Below, one piece after another: positions 6,301-8,020 of a stretch of DNA of 8,020 nt (position 1 is its first letter; each line of letters starts with the position of its first letter). The DNA lies in contig PWOD01000182.1 in assembly GCA_003557545.1 (NCBI GenBank), positions 1-8,020 on the forward strand, written 5' to 3'. The notes beneath the pieces are model-generated. The model was not told the origin of the DNA, searched no databases, and saw only the letters and a list, made by a program, of their open reading frames with translations. The position numbers were made by a program, and so were the translations under genes. The stretch comes from a bacterium. Its GTDB lineage: Bacteria > T1Sed10-126.

Positions 6301-8020
6301 CCGTCCACAGGATGATTTAGTCGGGTTGTTCGGTCAGATTGGTGGTAACGGTCTGGTACATAATCTTCATCTGGATGATATTCAGGTAACTGGCAATGAT
6401 CATACGGGGGGGCTGGTTGGTGAAAATCTTGGGACGATTGATAACTGCACTGTTGCTGGGCTAATTGAAGGTAAAACACAGGTGGGTGGGCTGGCTGGAA
6501 GAAACAGTGGGGTTATTGTCAGATCTTCCACACAGGTTGAGCTGACCGGTGAAAAACAATTAGGGGGGATTATTGGGCGGAATAACGAAGGCCATTTAAT
6601 TGATAGTTACGCATTTGGCGAGGTCATTGGAGATGAGGCTGTTGGTGGCGCTGTCGGGGTCAACTACGAGTCGGACCTCATGCGTTCTTATGCAAGAGTG
6701 GTTGTTGCGGGTTTAGAACATGTTGGAGGTCTTGTGGGAAGAAATATTTTTGGTGATGTTGTTGATAGCTTCTGGGATGTAGAGTTTTCGGGAGAAACTG
6801 CCAGCGCGGGTGGCGAAGGGGTAAGTTCCAGTGAGCTGCGGGAGCTACAGAGATTTATTGATGCAGGTTGGGATATTAAAGCTGCCACCCTGGATAAAAA
6901 TGATGGGTATCCCTATCTTTCGGGAGAAACCGATCCCACCTGGAAAAAAACAGTTTTTCTAACCCTGGAATTAGACGGGGAGGGAACTGTCCTGGTTGAT
7001 GGTGATAGCTATGTAAAGCCGGTTGTCATTACTCCGGGTGAAACAATTACTCTGCAAGCAGTCCCTGATCAATACTGGGATTTTTCTGATTGGACCGGTG
7101 ATTTTACAGGTGGGGATACAACTATTGAGATCCCGGTTAGTTCTGATATCAATGGGACGGCAACTTTTGAACCGAGCATCTATTCACTGGAGATTAATCT
7201 GGAGGGTCAGGGAACTGTCCTGGTAGATGGTGATACATATGATTCTCCAAGGTCGCTGGTGGCGGGTGAAACAGTAACTCTGACAGCTCAACCGGAGCTC
7301 TATTATCAATTTTATAGTTGGACAGGTGATCTTTCAGCAACTGATACAGAGGTTGAGCTTTTTATCGACGAAGATAAGTTATGTACGGCAGTTTTCCAAC
7401 CGGTGATTTATCTACTTGAGCTGACAGTGGTCGGCGAAGGGGCTGTTCTGATCGATGGAGAAACCTATACCGAGCCGGTGGAGCGGTTTGGTGGAGAAAC
7501 AGCAGTTCTCGAAGTTAGACAGGTTACGGATTGTTATCGGTTTGATCGCTGGAGCGGAGATTTTGAAAGCACTGCTGAGACAGAGACAGCCCTGTTTGAC
7601 AGCGATATATTGGCAACGGCGTTGTTTGTTCCTGATTTTCCGGATGGAGAGGGGACAGCGGAAGAGCCGTTTGAAATCTCTGATTGGTGGGAATTAAGCC
7701 GGGTTAACTGTTTTCTGGATTCTGGATTTATTCTGATTGAGACGCTTGATGAGCAGTCCGCGGGATATGCAGACAATGCCGGTCCTGCAGCTAATGGAGG
7801 CGCCGGTTGGGAACCGATTGCTTTTGACAATGAAATATTTAATGGGACTTTTGCCGGTGCTGGTCAGGCGATTGTTGATCTTTATATTGATCGGAATGCC
7901 GATCATGTAGGACTTTTTAGTTATGCAGGAAACGCTGCGCAAATTTCCAATTTAAAGCTTGAAAAGCCACTGATTAGCGGGTATAACAATGTTGGTGGGA
8001 TAATTGGGACCAGTTTTGGC
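3320..8020 (+). CDS. Modular beta-helix / InlB-like / GLUG surface protein, 5' part (3' end outside window)
   Basis: From ATG at 3320 the frame stays open for 1567 codons to the window edge. Domains in order (residues): a signal peptide (1-23); a carboxypeptidase-regulatory/SpaA-like beta-sandwich (29-103); a right-handed parallel beta-helix, rich in short N-x-F/I-T-N turns, closing with NNWWG at 393-397; a second such sandwich (about 433-507); an InlB-like unit (about 509-589); an unassigned region (590-827); another InlB-like unit (about 829-908); a GLUG domain (about 910-1210); three InlB-like units (1211-1438); and the start of a second GLUG domain (1439 onward). Few cysteines and many acidic residues fit an extracellular protein. 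I see no convincing catalytic site. Beta-helices of this type occur both in polysaccharide-active enzymes and in plain adhesins, so a surface adhesin is my inference, with a carbohydrate-binding role possible. The C-terminus, which would show the anchoring type, is missing. Confidence 0.9.
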   Translation, partial: MSSKSSILILFFLVLFVASPVFAGPPETYEITFQLQDSHDSPVAGALVQLNGETQLTDAGGSASFSELVSDTYNYSIIKAGFSVVESYLQLIDTDLVEVVNLSGANLKNLNSGLYYTSLETALAAADSNDSLLIFQGELEVPQIVIDTDIVLVGENRDQTILKPAENTGTSEDARGWIMISPGVDYQFKNFTLDGDGKSIHQAIRSYGTALLENLTITNIYHPGAGLGYGVVAFADMTISSCSFENIRRVGIDIFDMSLFVPTAQENPFVTVKNSTFTGLGPGEHYNVGVFVRAGTTAVIENNSFTNYQGIAGDGSVSSAIAVTDWNSGTSQAGFGTRATISRNNMDSNEIGIGVGFDDPDEQIQLTAVNNNFTNSQYYAFHNTVETGMVATNNWWGVTDRTDVESSINYPDSVSFIPWLDAPYPDGDPMLFDLTFQIVDQDSSLLSGSLVELEGETGLTDAAGEAVFSGVVPDSYSYQISRDRYDSASGSLQVVDTDIVKQVVIEYQPGVTVLESEAGRIFLAGQLTHPGDSFVFNMGDSFYLEAVPDTGYEFIEWEVASGNIADTGAQLLSVVIDTDLEIAALFDVKRERPEIVRPLEGQLIEKENVEIELLISVREGDTFSVKLFDGENNSLGSQLAGPFDSNKIANKKLLNFSVSEQGDIKIVVDYHEFDSKIRKFNRDDNSEPTFFAEAVEDTVIIYKNDINRSITASFSEGTVFSISDTVTGSLADTISLANINTNKEYDPKGLTRYSLLSGEADSIILRMPYNSGRFLIDTEQIRVHRLDRDNQLWTTEGLEHRHVSNNYIEAVATSLSPFQPMGENFDNIHQLTVIDPEGGRVFVDGVEVFNSDSFQFVSGETATITATVDTGYDFLYWMTELENITDSGALETEITVDTDATLTAAFEARFAGGIGTEGDPFLIENWYHLDNVRHDTTAFFLLENSLYPSTTGYSEVASDTANGGAGWEPVGSTESPFGGVFDGANYTVAGYIIDRPQDDLVGLFGQIGGNGLVHNLHLDDIQVTGNDHTGGLVGENLGTIDNCTVAGLIEGKTQVGGLAGRNSGVIVRSSTQVELTGEKQLGGIIGRNNEGHLIDSYAFGEVIGDEAVGGAVGVNYESDLMRSYARVVVAGLEHVGGLVGRNIFGDVVDSFWDVEFSGETASAGGEGVSSSELRELQRFIDAGWDIKAATLDKNDGYPYLSGETDPTWKKTVFLTLELDGEGTVLVDGDSYVKPVVITPGETITLQAVPDQYWDFSDWTGDFTGGDTTIEIPVSSDINGTATFEPSIYSLEINLEGQGTVLVDGDTYDSPRSLVAGETVTLTAQPELYYQFYSWTGDLSATDTEVELFIDEDKLCTAVFQPVIYLLELTVVGEGAVLIDGETYTEPVERFGGETAVLEVRQVTDCYRFDRWSGDFESTAETETALFDSDILATALFVPDFPDGEGTAEEPFEISDWWELSRVNCFLDSGFILIETLDEQSAGYADNAGPAANGGAGWEPIAFDNEIFNGTFAGAGQAIVDLYIDRNADHVGLFSYAGNAAQISNLKLEKPLISGYNNVGGIIGTSFG
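4844..5086 (+). repeat. Divergent InlB-like unit A in the second protein
   Basis: Residues about 509-589. It keeps the glycine strand (EAGRIF), the LEAVPDTGYEFIEW core and the IDTDLEIAALF ending, but lacks the W-[ST]-G-D form of the core. It is closer to the unit at 5801-6043 than to the 76-residue units farther downstream. Confidence 0.7.
5801..6043 (+). repeat. Divergent InlB-like unit B in the second protein
   Basis: Residues about 828-908. It has GGRVFVDG, then SGET, then VDTGYDFLYW, and ends in VDTDATLTAAFEA. It shares the DTGY-[ED]-F core with unit A (4844-5086) and leads directly into the first GLUG domain. Confidence 0.75.
6047..6949 (+). repeat. GLUG-motif domain 1
   Basis: Residues about 910-1210. 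It opens with GIGTEGDPFLIENWYHL, the usual entry segment of GLUG proteins, followed by NGGAGWEPVG and FGGVFDG. Five glycine-rich repeats follow (GGLVGEN, GGLAGRN, GGIIGRN, GGAVGVN, GGLVGRN), spaced about 20-30 residues apart. It closes with the family's typical DSFWDVEFSG and GYPYLSG ending. Family members are extracellular and are thought to form beta-solenoid-like structures; some are peptidases or adhesins. I see no peptidase residues here. Confidence 0.8.
6950..7633 (+). repeat. Three tandem 76-residue InlB-like repeats
   Basis: Units start at 6950, 7178 and 7406 and are each exactly 228 bases (residues 1211-1286, 1287-1362, 1363-1438). All carry GxGxVL[VI]DG[DE][TS]Y, a PGET/AGET/GGET turn and a W-[ST]-G-D core. 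This is the same length class and motif set as the 76-residue units in the upstream gene. The first unit shares GATCAATACTGG (7067-7078) with two upstream units. Confidence 0.88.
7634..8020 (+). repeat. GLUG-motif domain 2 (truncated by window end)
   Basis: Residues 1439-1567 repeat the layout of the first GLUG domain: GEGTAEEPFEISDWWEL, then NGGAGWEPI, then FNGTFAG, then VGLFSYAG and a first GGIIG motif at the window edge. NGGAGWEP is identical in both domains. The second protein therefore contains a duplicated InlB-plus-GLUG module, and more GLUG repeats should follow outside the window. Confidence 0.75.

Noticed and set aside
4271-7942. Minus-strand and off-frame + strand frames of 61-100 codons across the second gene
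   Set aside because: All lie under the continuous 1567-codon frame, whose domains are recognisable throughout. Serine- or proline-rich minus-strand translations are typical mirror images of the coding strand.

Overview
The window holds two very large, same-strand genes for modular secreted or cell-surface proteins, separated by a 469-base gap that is visibly richer in A and T than the genes. Both genes run off the window: the first enters from the left (bases 1-2850, 5' end missing) and the second leaves on the right (3320-8020, 3' end missing). I see no metabolic, RNA, mobile-element or CRISPR-array features. The host is a bacterium: there is a Shine-Dalgarno-type site, a sigma70-type promoter and an N-terminal signal peptide. 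The first protein ends in a FlgD-Ig/type IX-sorting-like domain with a PNPF motif. Long proteins of this kind are known from Bacteroidota/Fibrobacterota/Cloacimonadota-like lineages and related uncultured phyla. The proteins are acidic and almost free of cysteine, as expected outside the cell and possibly in a saline habitat. I cannot name a genus or confidently a phylum.

Bases 1-2850: the C-terminal part of an adhesin-like protein. It is almost entirely a tandem array of divergent InlB B-type (beta-grasp) repeats: one partial and ten complete units. The first five complete units are exactly 81 residues each. The array then switches to a 76-residue form (76, 80, 76, 76, 76). A C-terminal domain of about 99 residues follows.

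Bases 2851-3319: no convincing gene. On the + strand there is a near-consensus promoter (TTGATT, 17 bases, TATAAT at 2906-2934), a hairpin just downstream of its expected start (2946-2965), a perfect 14-base dyad (3205-3218) and a Shine-Dalgarno-like AAAGGA (3302-3307). If the promoter works, the second gene has an untranslated leader of about 380 bases. The minus strand of this gap carries a 79-codon open frame that faintly resembles the middle of Cas6-type proteins and may be a decayed gene fragment or chance.

Bases 3320-8020: the first 1567 residues of a second surface protein, with no in-frame stop before the window edge. In order it has a signal peptide, a carboxypeptidase-regulatory-like beta-sandwich, a right-handed beta-helix ending in NNWWG, a second such sandwich, one InlB-like unit, an unassigned region of about 240 residues, another InlB-like unit, a GLUG-motif domain, three InlB-like units of exactly 76 residues, and the start of a second GLUG domain. 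The three 76-residue units are the same type as those in the first protein, so the two genes appear to be paralogues that share or exchange modules. Together they look like a locus for large repeat-built surface or adhesion proteins. No enzymatic active site or ligand could be identified.
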